The notes: a model not told the origin generated them from the letters alone. DNA of 64,000 nt from Anaerolineae bacterium (GCA_030432295.1 JAUIHI010000012.1:1-64000), one strand, 5' to 3'; positions 45,648 to 54,545 are shown, counted from the stretch's first letter. Numbers and translations: made by a program.

Positions 45648-45712
45648 ACGACGGACGGTGGACGATAGACGAAGAAAGGGCCGAATTGGTTCGTCTGTCG
45701 TCTATCGTCAGC
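45648..45712. repeat. Intergenic palindrome, family D
   Basis: ACGGACGGTGGACGATAGAC and GTCTGTCGTCTATCGTC are the arms. It lies between the dehydratase at 45722 and the aldo/keto reductase. Confidence 0.7.
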
Positions 45713-45721
45713 CGTTTGCGC

Positions 45722-46879
45722 TCAAAGCGCGCTCTTCTGCCGGGCTACACTCAGCCGCGCCACCGCCGCCTCGTCGATCTCCACCCCCAGCCCTGGACCT
45801 GTAGGCACAGCCAAAAAGCCGTCCACCTGATCGAAAGGCGTGGCGATGCCTTCCCGGATGGGGCTGGGCGTGCGGTCGAACTCCATCACCGGCTCCTGCT
45901 GATAGGGAAGCGGGTTGCGGGCGGGCGGGCAGGGCGGGATCGTCGAGGCCACGTGCAGGCTGGCCGCAATCATCACCGGTGAACCCCAGACATGCGGGTT
46001 GCACAGAATACCAAAACTGTTCGCCATCTGGGCCACCCGGTGCAGTTCGGTGACGCCGCCGACGATTACCACATCGGGCTGGACGATGTCCACGGCCCGC
46101 CGCCCGATAAAGTCTTTGGCCTCGAAGCGGGTGCGCAGATTCTCGCCCCCGGCAATCGCCATCGGGAGCGCGTTTTTCACCTGTAAATAGCCCTCCACAT
46201 CCTTAGCGCCGACCGGCTCCTCGAACCAGAAGACCTCCAGATTGTCCATCTCCCGGCCAATGCGGATGGCGGTGGTGGCGTTGTAGGCCTGGTTGGCGTC
46301 CACCATCAGAAAGATGTCCGGGCCGATGACCTCCCGAATGGCGGCCACCCGCTCCACATCTTCCCGCACGGAGAGGCCGCCGACTTTCGTCTTCATCCCC
46401 TGAAAGCCCAACTCCACATACATCCGGGCCTCGTCCAGCAGCCGGTCGGGAAATTCGCCCTCTGTGTAATAGAGGCCGGTGGCGTAGACTGCGATTTTGT
46501 CCCGCACTTTGCCGCCCAGCAGCGCGGAGACGGGCAGCCCCGCGGCTTTGCCCGCGATGTCCCACAGGGCAATGTCCACCGCGCTGATGGCGCTGCCCCC
46601 GTAGCCACCGGCCAGGCCAGCGTTGTAGAGGCTGTGATACATCCGCTCCCACAGGCCGTTGCGCTGCATCGGGTCTGCGCCCAACAGAAGGGGCGCAAAG
46701 CCGTCGTGGAGGAGTGCGGCTGTCGGGCTGCTCAGCCCCTCGCCCCAGCCCACCAGTCCGTCGTCGGTGGTGATCTTCACCAGCCCGCAGGCTCGCTTTT
46801 CGGTCCAGCCCTGAGACCAGCCAAAGGGGATATGGATGGGGGCTTCCAGCAGAAAACTTTCGATGGATGTGATACGCAT
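45722..46879 (-). CDS. Mandelate racemase subgroup enolase-superfamily protein
   Basis: A 385-aa protein with the full MR-type active site: KxK at Lys163/Lys165 (GMKTKVGG), metal ligands Asp194 (MVDANQAYN), Glu220 (WFEEPV) and Glu246, and His296 (NPHVWGS). The two-base arrangement fits racemisation or dehydration of an acid sugar. The start at 46879 gives the usual MRITSIES N-terminus. It is the most upstream gene of this minus-strand run. Confidence 0.87.
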   Translation of the reverse strand: MRITSIESFLLEAPIHIPFGWSQGWTEKRACGLVKITTDDGLVGWGEGLSSPTAALLHDGFAPLLLGADPMQRNGLWERMYHSLYNAGLAGGYGGSAISAVDIALWDIAGKAAGLPVSALLGGKVRDKIAVYATGLYYTEGEFPDRLLDEARMYVELGFQGMKTKVGGLSVREDVERVAAIREVIGPDIFLMVDANQAYNATTAIRIGREMDNLEVFWFEEPVGAKDVEGYLQVKNALPMAIAGGENLRTRFEAKDFIGRRAVDIVQPDVVIVGGVTELHRVAQMANSFGILCNPHVWGSPVMIAASLHVASTIPPCPPARNPLPYQQEPVMEFDRTPSPIREGIATPFDQVDGFLAVPTGPGLGVEIDEAAVARLSVARQKSAL

Positions 46880-47009
46880 CAAAGGGTCCTCACGGGTGGG
46901 AGATGGAAGTTGAGGAAGGAGAGACAAAATAGTAGACTATAATGCGCTGTCCATCTCTATTCTATACGGCACAGCCCTATCGAGCAATTGCGCTGAAAGG
47001 AAGCCAGCA

Positions 47010-47846
47010 ATGAGTGAATCACTTTTTTGGGGCAATCTCCACGACAGGCTGCGGCGGCTGGTCGATGGCTTCCCGGGCGTGGCTGGTGTCTCCCTGCGCG
47101 ACCTGAGCGCTGGCGGCGGTGTGCAGATCAACGGCGACGAGGTTTTCCCGACCGCATCCACCATCAAAATCCACGTGCTGCTGCAACTGCTGGCGCGAGC
47201 AGAACGGGGCGAAGTGGACCTGACCGAGCGGATACCCATCGACCTGACGAATACCGTCCAGGGCAGCGGCGTCCTCTGGCACTTGAGCGGGCCGGTGACT
47301 CTCTCCCTGCGCGATATCGCCACGCTGATGATTATCGTTTCGGACAATACGGCCACAAACATCTGCATCGAGCGGGCAGGTATCGACGACACAAACGGGC
47401 TGCTTCGCTCGCTGGGGTTGAAGGAGACCGTCCTGCGCCGCAAAATGCTGGACGCCATAGCCGCCGTGGCGGATCGGGAAAACGTCTCCACACCGGATGA
47501 ACTGGTGAAGACATTCGGCCTGCTACACGAAGGGAGGCTGACCGGTTGGGTGGTGACGGAGGCGCTGGAAATTCTGCGCAAACCCAAAGGGGGATTTATC
47601 GATCGGGGGCTGCCATCGGGTACAATCTTCGCCAGCAAACCGGGCCACGTGGACGGCGCGATGTGCGATGCAGCGCTGGTCAGCCTGCCCCGCCGCCCCT
47701 ACGCGCTTGCGGTGATGACGAAATATGCCCAGTGCGGCGACCGGCAGGTGGAGGATTTCATCGCCCAGGTAACGGAGACGGTTCACAGAGCGATGGCCGT
47801 CTGGGATCGCAGCAATGGCTACGGACGCATTGTACACGAGGAATAA
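47010..47846 (+). CDS. Class A beta-lactamase-like serine hydrolase, no signal peptide
   Basis: A 278-aa protein of the beta-lactamase/transpeptidase-like fold. The nucleophile motif is STIK (Ser50-Lys53) and the second motif is SDN (111-113). The usual KTG triad is replaced by SKPGHVDG. No signal peptide is present, so unlike true beta-lactamases it seems cytosolic. Antibiotic hydrolysis should not be assumed. It lies 3 bp before an ABC-F gene, so the two are co-transcribed. A TATAAT at 46938 may be its -10 element, but no -35 is clear. Confidence 0.75.
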   Translation: MSESLFWGNLHDRLRRLVDGFPGVAGVSLRDLSAGGGVQINGDEVFPTASTIKIHVLLQLLARAERGEVDLTERIPIDLTNTVQGSGVLWHLSGPVTLSLRDIATLMIIVSDNTATNICIERAGIDDTNGLLRSLGLKETVLRRKMLDAIAAVADRENVSTPDELVKTFGLLHEGRLTGWVVTEALEILRKPKGGFIDRGLPSGTIFASKPGHVDGAMCDAALVSLPRRPYALAVMTKYAQCGDRQVEDFIAQVTETVHRAMAVWDRSNGYGRIVHEE

Positions 47847-47849
47847 CAG

Positions 47850-49505
47850 ATGCTTCTCACCCTTTCCAACATTTCCAAAAGCTACGGCGACCAGACCGTA
47901 CTGAGCGATGTCAATTTTGTTCTGAATCCGGGGTGCCACGTGGGGCTGGTGGGCGCAAACGGCGCGGGCAAATCCACCCTGCTCAAAATTGTGGCGGGCG
48001 AAGTGGAGGCCGATACCGGTGAAGCCGGGTGGATGGCCGGTGTCACAACCGGCTATCTGCCCCAAACCCTGGCCCTGTGGAGTGACCACAGCCTGGCCCA
48101 ACTCATCGACAGCGCGGCGGGCAATCTGAGCGAACTGGCGGCGAAAATGCGCAGGCTGGAAGCGCGCATGGCCACCGCTACCGCTGATAGCGACAGTGAC
48201 TTCGACTTTGGCCAGGTGGTGGCCGAGTACGGGCGTCTGGTCAAGCGCTTCGAGCGGTTGGGTGGCTACGATCTGGACTACCGCATCGACATTGTGTTGG
48301 AAGGGCTGGGGCTGGCCGGTCTGGATCGATCCCGGGTGGTTGCCACACTCTCCGGCGGCGAGAAAGTGCGGGCGAGCCTGGCCGCGCTGCTCCTCACCGG
48401 GCCGGATGTGCTGCTGCTGGATGAGCCGACAAACCATCTGGACCCCAGCGCGCTGGCCTGGCTGGAGGACTATCTGGCTGGCTATGCGGGCGGGCTGCTG
48501 GTTGTCTCCCACGACCGCCACTTTCTCAACCGCACTGTCCACGAAATTCTGGAGATCGACGAACACAGCCATCAGGCGCGTCTTTACACCGGCGACTACG
48601 ACGCCTACGCCGGGGCCAAAGCCCAGGAACGGGTGCGCTGGGAAGCCGAGTTTGCCGCACAGCAGGAGGAGATTGTGGACCTGCGCGCCGCTATCAAAGG
48701 CAAAAGTCGCCAGGTGGCCCACAACCGCCCGGCCCGGGACAACGACAAATTCCTCAAACATTTCAAGCGGGAACGCATTGATACGGCTGTGGCCCGCAAT
48801 GTCCACTCGGCCGAGGAACGTCTGCGCCGGATCGAGGCCGACCCCATCCCCCGGCCGCCGGATCGGCTGAAGATCAACCCGGAATTCGATCCCCTGGAGC
48901 TGGCGGGCCGCTCCCCTCTGGGCGTGGAGGGGTTGTCCAAGTGCTACGACGACCGGCTGCTCTTTGAGGATGTGACCTTCTCCCTCTCGCCCCGCAGCCG
49001 GGTGGTGATTACAGGCGGCAACGGCACGGGCAAATCCACACTGCTCAAAATATTGGCCGGGCTGGAGAGTGCGGATAGAGGCGAAATCAACCGGGCCGCC
49101 AGCGTGCGCCTGGGCTATCTGGACCAGGAACAGGAGCGGCTGGCCCAGGCAGGCACACTCATCGACGCCTATCGGGAGAATCTGTCCGGCCACTGGGAGG
49201 AGCGCAAGGCCGAACTGATGGGCTATGGACTCTTCGCCTGGCCGGAGCTACTGAAGCCCGTTGCCAGCCTGAGCATCGGCCAGAAGCGCAAGTTGCAGAT
49301 CGCCCGGTTAATTGCCCAGCAGGCCAATCTGCTGCTGCTGGACGAACCAACCAATCACATCAGCTTCGATGTGTTGGAAGAGTTCGAGCAGGCCCTGCTG
49401 GAATTCCCCGGCCCGATTCTGGCCGTCTCCCACGACAGACGCTTTATCCAGCGCTTTGCCGAGGAGGTATGGGAATTGCGCGAGGGAATTCTGCACAAAA
49501 GCTGA
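47850..49505 (+). CDS. ABC-F family ATPase
   Basis: A 551-aa soluble protein with two ABC domains and no membrane segment. Walker A motifs are GANGAGKST (35-43) and GGNGTGKST in the second half. The first signature is intact (LSGGEKVR) and the second is LSIGQKRK. Both halves have LLLDEPTNH. A charged linker carries GKSRQVAHNRPARDNDK. ABC-F proteins act on ribosomes: some resolve stalled translation and others give antibiotic protection. Here it lies just upstream of tmRNA, which is also a ribosome rescue factor. The subtype is not assigned. Confidence 0.87.
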   Translation: MLLTLSNISKSYGDQTVLSDVNFVLNPGCHVGLVGANGAGKSTLLKIVAGEVEADTGEAGWMAGVTTGYLPQTLALWSDHSLAQLIDSAAGNLSELAAKMRRLEARMATATADSDSDFDFGQVVAEYGRLVKRFERLGGYDLDYRIDIVLEGLGLAGLDRSRVVATLSGGEKVRASLAALLLTGPDVLLLDEPTNHLDPSALAWLEDYLAGYAGGLLVVSHDRHFLNRTVHEILEIDEHSHQARLYTGDYDAYAGAKAQERVRWEAEFAAQQEEIVDLRAAIKGKSRQVAHNRPARDNDKFLKHFKRERIDTAVARNVHSAEERLRRIEADPIPRPPDRLKINPEFDPLELAGRSPLGVEGLSKCYDDRLLFEDVTFSLSPRSRVVITGGNGTGKSTLLKILAGLESADRGEINRAASVRLGYLDQEQERLAQAGTLIDAYRENLSGHWEERKAELMGYGLFAWPELLKPVASLSIGQKRKLQIARLIAQQANLLLLDEPTNHISFDVLEEFEQALLEFPGPILAVSHDRRFIQRFAEEVWELREGILHKS

Positions 49506-49568
49506 TGGGATTGGTCTGTCTTTGGCGAGGCAAAGGACAAATGCCAACAAATTTCAAATGCAAATCGC

Positions 49569-49597
49569 TTGCATCCGCAGCCCATCTGTGCTATTGT
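49569..49597 (+). promoter_or_regulatory. Promoter of tmRNA
   Basis: TTGCAT (49569-49574) and TATTGT (49592-49597) are 17 bases apart, and the -10 ends 12 bases before the tmRNA 5' end. No other start signal is visible between the ABC-F stop and the RNA. Confidence 0.65.
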
Positions 49598-49609
49598 ATA
49601 GACACCCGT

Positions 49610-50017
49610 GGGGATGATCGGCTTCGACGGGGCAGGAAGAACTGAGATTGCAAGCCGTAGAGTGTCGACTACGTTAAAAAGGCGCAAACACTACAAATGC
49701 CAAAACAACTGGCAAGGCTTTTAACTTCGGATTCGCCAACGCTGCTCCTGTAGCGATGGCCGCCTAAGTTAGGCCATAACCTCCCTCGAGGGGTTACGGT
49801 CGTTTCAGTGGGGCCAGCAGGCTGAAACGTAACCGACATATACTGTGAGCTGCGGTAGCCCGACGCCGATGACGGCTGCCTAAGACTTTCGGCTAGTTGG
49901 GGCTGAACTCTCGTTGCCCAGAGGTCCCCCAGCGAACCACCAAAGTGAGCAACTACGCTTGTAGACGTCTCAGGTCAAATGTTTCGGACGCGGGTTCGAT
50001 TCCCGCCATCTCCACCA
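49610..50017 (+). ncRNA. ssrA: Transfer-messenger RNA
   Basis: A 408-base tmRNA. The 5' end GGGGATGATCGGCTTCGACG and the 3' end TTCGATTCCCGCCATCTCCACCA (T arm, acceptor and encoded CCA; shown in two parts: TTCGATTCCCGCC, ATCTCCACCA) form the tRNA-like domain. The tag frame runs from GCA at 49684 to TAA at 49765-49767. It has 27 sense codons, starting Ala-Asn-Thr-Thr-Asn and ending Pro-Val-Ala-Met-Ala-Ala. SmpB is not in the window. It frees stalled ribosomes and tags the peptide for proteolysis. Confidence 0.95.
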
Positions 50018-50018
50018 C

Positions 50019-50058
50019 AAAAAGCGGCCCCGGCAGATATTGCCGGGGCCGCTTTCGT
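50019..50058 (+). terminator. Terminator of tmRNA
   Basis: AAAGCGGCCCCGGCA, loop GATAT, and the exact complement ending GCTTTCGTC form a 15-bp stem two to four bases after CCA. The T-run is short. Confidence 0.8.
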
Positions 50059-50283
50059 CATACCGTAGGCAGTGCTATACTACCCCCAGCTTCTCGCCCC
50101 ATTTTGGTCGGAAAATTGCTTCTGCTGTGGCATCCCCTGCCACACAAAGGGTCGATGGTATTTCTCCGTATTTCTCACACTTGAAACAGTCAGCTACCTG
50201 TACAAGAATAGGCAGGGGGTGGCCTGCGTTATGTGAGCGCCACACCAGACCCAGAGACGATAGCTGATTCCAGGGAGGTTGGC

Positions 50284-51336
50284 ATGTCTATACAAGCAAG
50301 CAGAACGATCAGCGAACAGGCATCTGGCCTGGCGGAGCAGGTGGTGGAGAATATCTATCGCCGCCAGCGGGAGCGTTGGGGCTCCTATGGGGAGGAAGGC
50401 CGCCAAAAGAGTGTGCGGGACACAGTCTATCATCTGCGCTATCTGGCAGAGGCGCTGGCCGCGGACGACGCTGCCCTCTACACAGAGTATCTGGCCTGGG
50501 TCAAAGTTCTATTTACCGGGCTGAATTTCTCTCCGAGTGTGTTGCCCGATACTCTGGCCGAAATGCATACGGTCATTTCCGAATCGGTCCCGGAGGATGT
50601 ACGGGCCGAAATTCTCGAAGTCCTGGAGAGTGGACGACAGGAGGTGGAGGCTGCGCCTGTTCTGCCCCCCTCCTTCCTCGACGGCGATGGCGAACTGGAC
50701 CAACTGGCCAGAGAGTTTCTGGCTTCCTTGCTTGATGGAAATCGACGTCGGGCCAGCGAGATGATTCTGGCGGCAGTCCAGGGCGGTGTCACAGTAAAAG
50801 AAATCTACGCCCAAGTATTCGAGCGCACCCAGCGGGAAGTGGGTCGCCTGTGGCAGATCAACAGCATCAGTGTAGCCCAGGAGCATTTCTGTACAGCCGC
50901 CACCCAAATGGTCATGTCCCAACTCTACCCCTATATTTTCACCGGCCAGCGCACAGGGCGGCGGATGGTGATGGCCTGTGTGGGCGGCGAACTGCACGAG
51001 ATCGGGGCGCGGATGGTGGCGGACTTCTTTGAGATGGAGGGCTGGGACACCTATTTTGTGGGTGCGAATATGCCAGCGAAGAGCGTACTACAATCGGTGG
51101 ACGAACTCCAGGCGGATGTATTGGCAATTTCTGCTACAATGACATATCACGTCGGTCAGGTTGCGGAGATGATCCAGGAACTGCGTAAAACGCGTAGCAA
51201 ACAGCAGACCCGGGTGCTTGTGGGGGGCTATCCATTCAATCTTGCCCCCCAATTGTGGCAGAAAGTGGGGGCCGATGGCTGCGCCCGTGACGCGGCCACG
51301 GCCCTACAGGAAGCAGAGAGAGTGATGGCAGAATGA
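50284..51336 (+). CDS. B12-binding sensor protein with CarH-type photosensory signature, no DNA-binding domain
   Basis: A 350-aa cytosolic protein. Residues 1-130 are helical with no MerR helix-turn-helix. A B12-cap bundle follows with Trp190, Glu200 and His201 (LWQINSISVAQEHF), exactly the Wx9EH spacing of CarH light sensors. The cobalamin domain starts at about 225, with VGGELHEIGARMV; His238 in ExHxxG replaces the usual DxHxxG and is the predicted lower ligand. The ATG at 50284 has GGGAGG upstream. Its stop overlaps the histidine kinase start (ATGA), so it is likely the kinase's sensor partner. Confidence 0.8.
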   Translation: MSIQASRTISEQASGLAEQVVENIYRRQRERWGSYGEEGRQKSVRDTVYHLRYLAEALAADDAALYTEYLAWVKVLFTGLNFSPSVLPDTLAEMHTVISESVPEDVRAEILEVLESGRQEVEAAPVLPPSFLDGDGELDQLAREFLASLLDGNRRRASEMILAAVQGGVTVKEIYAQVFERTQREVGRLWQINSISVAQEHFCTAATQMVMSQLYPYIFTGQRTGRRMVMACVGGELHEIGARMVADFFEMEGWDTYFVGANMPAKSVLQSVDELQADVLAISATMTYHVGQVAEMIQELRKTRSKQQTRVLVGGYPFNLAPQLWQKVGADGCARDAATALQEAERVMAE

Positions 51337-52505
51337 AGACAGAAAACGGGCTGGGATTGGTTCTCGACGCAGAGGGCAATATCACAGAAATCATAAGCGA
51401 CCCGCTCGGCCTGGGCGCCGCCGTCACAATCGGGATGCCCTTTGCGCGCCTGGCTGCCAGGGGTTCATTGGCCAAGGCCCTTTCCTTCGTCACACAGATC
51501 CAGCAAAAGGGTGTAGCTTTCGATTGGGAATTCAGTCTCGCCGTGGAGCAGCCCCGCTCGCTTCACTTTACCGGAGGCAAAATCGGAGATCGGGTGCTGG
51601 TGGTGGCCGCTCTGGATGGCGCTGTAGCCCTGCGCTATTACCAAGAGATGATGAACGTCAACAACGAGCAGACCAATGCGTTGCGCCAGGTCTATGGAGG
51701 GATGAAACGGGACAGAAATCTGTACGATGAGGTAAGCCGCCTCAACAACGAGTTGGTGGATATGCAGCGGGAACTGGCCAAGAAGAACGCTCAACTTACA
51801 GAGATTAACCAGGAGAAGAATCGTCTTTTGGGTATCGCCGCCCACGACCTGCGCAACCCTCTGCATGCAATTTTGATGCTGAGTCAATTTCTGCTGGATG
51901 AGGGTCCTGAAGGGGAGCAGAAGGAATTTCTCGAAGAAATTCGTTCCAGCACCACTTTTATGGCCCGCCTCGTCGACGATCTGCTGGATGTAGCCAAGAT
52001 CGAATCCGGCCAGGTCGCACTGGAACTTGCCCCGTGCGACATCAATGATCTGCTGAAAGCCACTATCAAGCGACAGAATCTACTGGCCTCTCGCAAGCAG
52101 ATTGAGATATCTTTTGTGGGTCAACCCCTCCCCGCTGCCCAGTTAGACATTTCCAAGATTGAACAGGTTCTCAACAATCTCATCGGCAACGCAGTCAAAT
52201 TCTCTTTGCCCGGTGGACGTGTCGAAGTGCGCCTTCATCAAGCCCGCGAACGCTTTGAAATTGCGGTGCAGGACTGGGGCACGGGCATCCCGCCGGAAAT
52301 TCAGAACCGGTTATTTACAGCATTTGCCAAAGGGCAGACAGGAACCGCTGGCGAGAAAAGCACCGGCCTTGGACTGCTGATTGTCAAACGGATTGTCGAG
52401 GTGCATGGCGGCGACATCCACCTGGAGAGTACGTCGGAGGTTGGTTCCACATTCACTGTTTCGCTCCCTTTTGAACCGACGCCTACGGAGGAGATCGGTG
52501 GATGA
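51333..52505 (+). CDS. Cytosolic sensor histidine kinase
   Basis: A 390-aa protein without membrane spans. An N-terminal PAS-like part (residues about 1-105), a coiled coil (110-165), then the dimerisation domain with His171 (AAHDLRNPL). The ATPase domain has the N box (NNLIGNAVKFS), DWGTGIP and GLGLLIVKRIV. There is no receiver or response regulator next to it. It overlaps the B12-binding gene by four bases, so the input is probably that protein. Confidence 0.88.
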   Translation: MKTENGLGLVLDAEGNITEIISDPLGLGAAVTIGMPFARLAARGSLAKALSFVTQIQQKGVAFDWEFSLAVEQPRSLHFTGGKIGDRVLVVAALDGAVALRYYQEMMNVNNEQTNALRQVYGGMKRDRNLYDEVSRLNNELVDMQRELAKKNAQLTEINQEKNRLLGIAAHDLRNPLHAILMLSQFLLDEGPEGEQKEFLEEIRSSTTFMARLVDDLLDVAKIESGQVALELAPCDINDLLKATIKRQNLLASRKQIEISFVGQPLPAAQLDISKIEQVLNNLIGNAVKFSLPGGRVEVRLHQARERFEIAVQDWGTGIPPEIQNRLFTAFAKGQTGTAGEKSTGLGLLIVKRIVEVHGGDIHLESTSEVGSTFTVSLPFEPTPTEEIGG

Positions 52506-52636
52506 AGAGTACAGACTTTTTGGGTGGCTACGCATCAAAAGCAACTTTGGCAAGGGTAATTTTCCGATTACTCTCCCCGCGGTAAAGATGGTAGAATAGC
52601 CATGAACTGATCCTTCCTCCTATTCTGAAAAGTCCT

Positions 52637-54418
52637 ATGGCTGGTCAAGAACAGATCGAGATCGTCTCTCCCCACGGCCAAATCCGTTTCTACACACTGG
52701 ACCCCTCTCTGGGCGTGGTCAATATCGGCCAGCACCCGGACAACGACATTGTGTTGGACGGGCGGGACGTGCGCCCCTTCCACGGGCTGATCGACTACCG
52801 ACGCCATCCCTACCACTACGCATCCCTGGCAGACGGCGGCGGCTTTGACGAGGAGCGGCCCTTTTCCCAGTGGGATCGACTGCGCATTGGCGAACACGAA
52901 CTGGTGTTGATAGACGGCGAACGGATGGGCCAATCCCAGGCGCCAGCGCACGCGGCCGCGGCTGAAACCGCCAGTCTGCCGCCTGCTGTGCCCTTGCCCG
53001 CAGACAGCGAAGCCGCGCCCCGCTGGCGTGCCAGACCAGGCCAGACCGTGCGCCACAACCTCACCATCCAGAACAGCGGGGACAACCCGGCCACCTTTCT
53101 GATCAGTGCCGGTGGCGTGCCGGAGGAGTGGCTTTTTCTCTCCCAGCAGGCAGTCACCCTGCAACCGGGCGGTCAGGCCGGGGTCCAATTGGCCATCACC
53201 CCGCCCACCGGCCCCGACACCCAGCCCGGCGTCTACCCTCTCACCTGGCAGATGGAATCCCCTGAATATCCGGGCTGGACACAGAGCGAGCCGCTCTACC
53301 TCCAGATCGACGCCGCGCCCCTTGTCCAGATGAGCAGGCCAGAGCCGAGCCACATCGTCTCCCGCCCTTTTCGCCGGGCTGGCCGTGGCCACATCACCGT
53401 TGCCAATTGGGGCAATATCCCCGCCCAGCTCTACCTGAGCGGTCGGGAACGGCGGGACGACTGCGCGGTGCAGATCGATCCCGTATTGGACGAGAGTAGC
53501 ATCGAAGAGGGCCTGGAATGGGAACGCCCCCAGGCCGATGGAGAGGTCTACCCTTCTGATCTTTTGCTCCATCTGCCCCCCGGCCACCTGGCCCACCTGC
53601 GCCTGACAATTACCCCCCTCAGTGGGCGGCGCTTCGGCCTGGGGTCTATCCACCACCGCTTCACCGTCAGCGCCCAATCGCCAGAAGGGACCTTTGCCCC
53701 CCAGACCACTGGCGGCACTTTTGAGAGTCGTCCGGCCATTCGCGTGGGTTTTCTGTTGCTGCTGCTCTTTCTTCTGGCCCTCTCCACACTCTACTTTTTT
53801 CGGGGCGATATCTCTGCCAGCTCTGGCCGGGCCAGGGCAGCGCCACTGGTAATCCAAGAGACAGTCACAATTCCCCGCCTGGCCTGGATGGCCCCCAGCG
53901 CCGAGACTGTGCCCCGCCCTCTGCTGGCAACCGGTGGAGCCAAAGCCAGGCCATCTGGCGAAATGACCTACGCGGAAATATTCCAGGAGATCGGCGCACT
54001 CTACGGCCAGGACTGGCGGCAGTTGGCCTCCCACGCCCAGCGGGAGAGCCGAATGAATCCCAACGCCCAGGGCGCTGCCGGAGAATACGGGTTGATGCAG
54101 ATACTCCCATCCACCTGGAACGAGTGGGCGCCTCTGGTCCAAGTGAGCGATCCCTGGGACCCCTACAGCAATGTGCTGGTGGGCGCGGCCTACTACTCCT
54201 ACATCCACAGCTATTTCAGCGATCTGGGCTACACCGACCCCAAATGGTCCCTGGCTGCCTACAATTGGGGACCAGAACGCACGCTGGGGCTGCTGGACAG
54301 CGGCAGCGGCTGGTTCTCCGTGCCCCTAACCCAGCGGATGTACGTGGCGGATATTCTGATCGGCGTGGAAAACGCCCAGGCACTGGTGGACGAAGCAGAA
54401 GTGCGCTACCCACGTTAA
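52637..54418 (+). CDS. FHA-like, Ig-like and lytic transglycosylase membrane protein
   Basis: A 593-aa single-pass protein with an unusual domain order. An FHA-like fold occupies residues about 5-95 (NIGQHPDNDIVLDGRDVRPF, His49), but the phosphothreonine-binding Arg is Gln and the Ser is Pro. Two Ig-like/NEW3-type beta domains follow (about 125-350). The membrane helix is 369-387. A transglycosylase-like SLT domain closes it, with Glu469 (HAQRES) and GEYGLMQILPSTW (481-493). The topology would put FHA and Ig parts inside and the muramidase part outside. A family A palindrome follows. Confidence 0.8.
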   Translation: MAGQEQIEIVSPHGQIRFYTLDPSLGVVNIGQHPDNDIVLDGRDVRPFHGLIDYRRHPYHYASLADGGGFDEERPFSQWDRLRIGEHELVLIDGERMGQSQAPAHAAAAETASLPPAVPLPADSEAAPRWRARPGQTVRHNLTIQNSGDNPATFLISAGGVPEEWLFLSQQAVTLQPGGQAGVQLAITPPTGPDTQPGVYPLTWQMESPEYPGWTQSEPLYLQIDAAPLVQMSRPEPSHIVSRPFRRAGRGHITVANWGNIPAQLYLSGRERRDDCAVQIDPVLDESSIEEGLEWERPQADGEVYPSDLLLHLPPGHLAHLRLTITPLSGRRFGLGSIHHRFTVSAQSPEGTFAPQTTGGTFESRPAIRVGFLLLLLFLLALSTLYFFRGDISASSGRARAAPLVIQETVTIPRLAWMAPSAETVPRPLLATGGAKARPSGEMTYAEIFQEIGALYGQDWRQLASHAQRESRMNPNAQGAAGEYGLMQILPSTWNEWAPLVQVSDPWDPYSNVLVGAAYYSYIHSYFSDLGYTDPKWSLAAYNWGPERTLGLLDSGSGWFSVPLTQRMYVADILIGVENAQALVDEAEVRYPR

Positions 54419-54423
54419 AATCT

Positions 54424-54499
54424 TAACCACTAAGACACAAAGTCACAAAGAAAAGCAGGAAAGAAGGCTGTTCTTTGTGACTTTGTGTCTTGGTGGTTT
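54424..54499. repeat. Intergenic palindrome, CACAAAG family (family A)
   Basis: TAACCACTAAGACACAAAGT begins a 29-base arm (54424-54452) answered at 54471-54499 with about two mismatches. It lies between the transglycosylase and acyl-CoA synthetase genes, which are co-directional. Confidence 0.8.
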
Positions 54500-54545
54500 A
54501 CTCCTTTGGCGAACAGAAGAAAAATTTTCACGGACAAGGACAGTT

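Noticed and set aside
46910-46943. TTGAGG and TATAAT as promoter of the beta-lactamase-like gene
   Set aside because: The spacing is 22 bases, too long; only the -10 is credible.
47010-47846. Antibiotic resistance beta-lactamase
   Set aside because: No export signal and no KTG motif; only the fold-level relationship is supported.
47523-49193. A 556-codon minus-strand frame opposite the ABC-F gene
   Set aside because: Mirror frame of a strongly coding ABC-F gene; no motif of its own.
50040-50283. Possible leader peptide or riboswitch (for example cobalamin) before the B12-binding gene
   Set aside because: I find no B12-box-like sequence or long conserved structure; only the tmRNA terminator and plain sequence.
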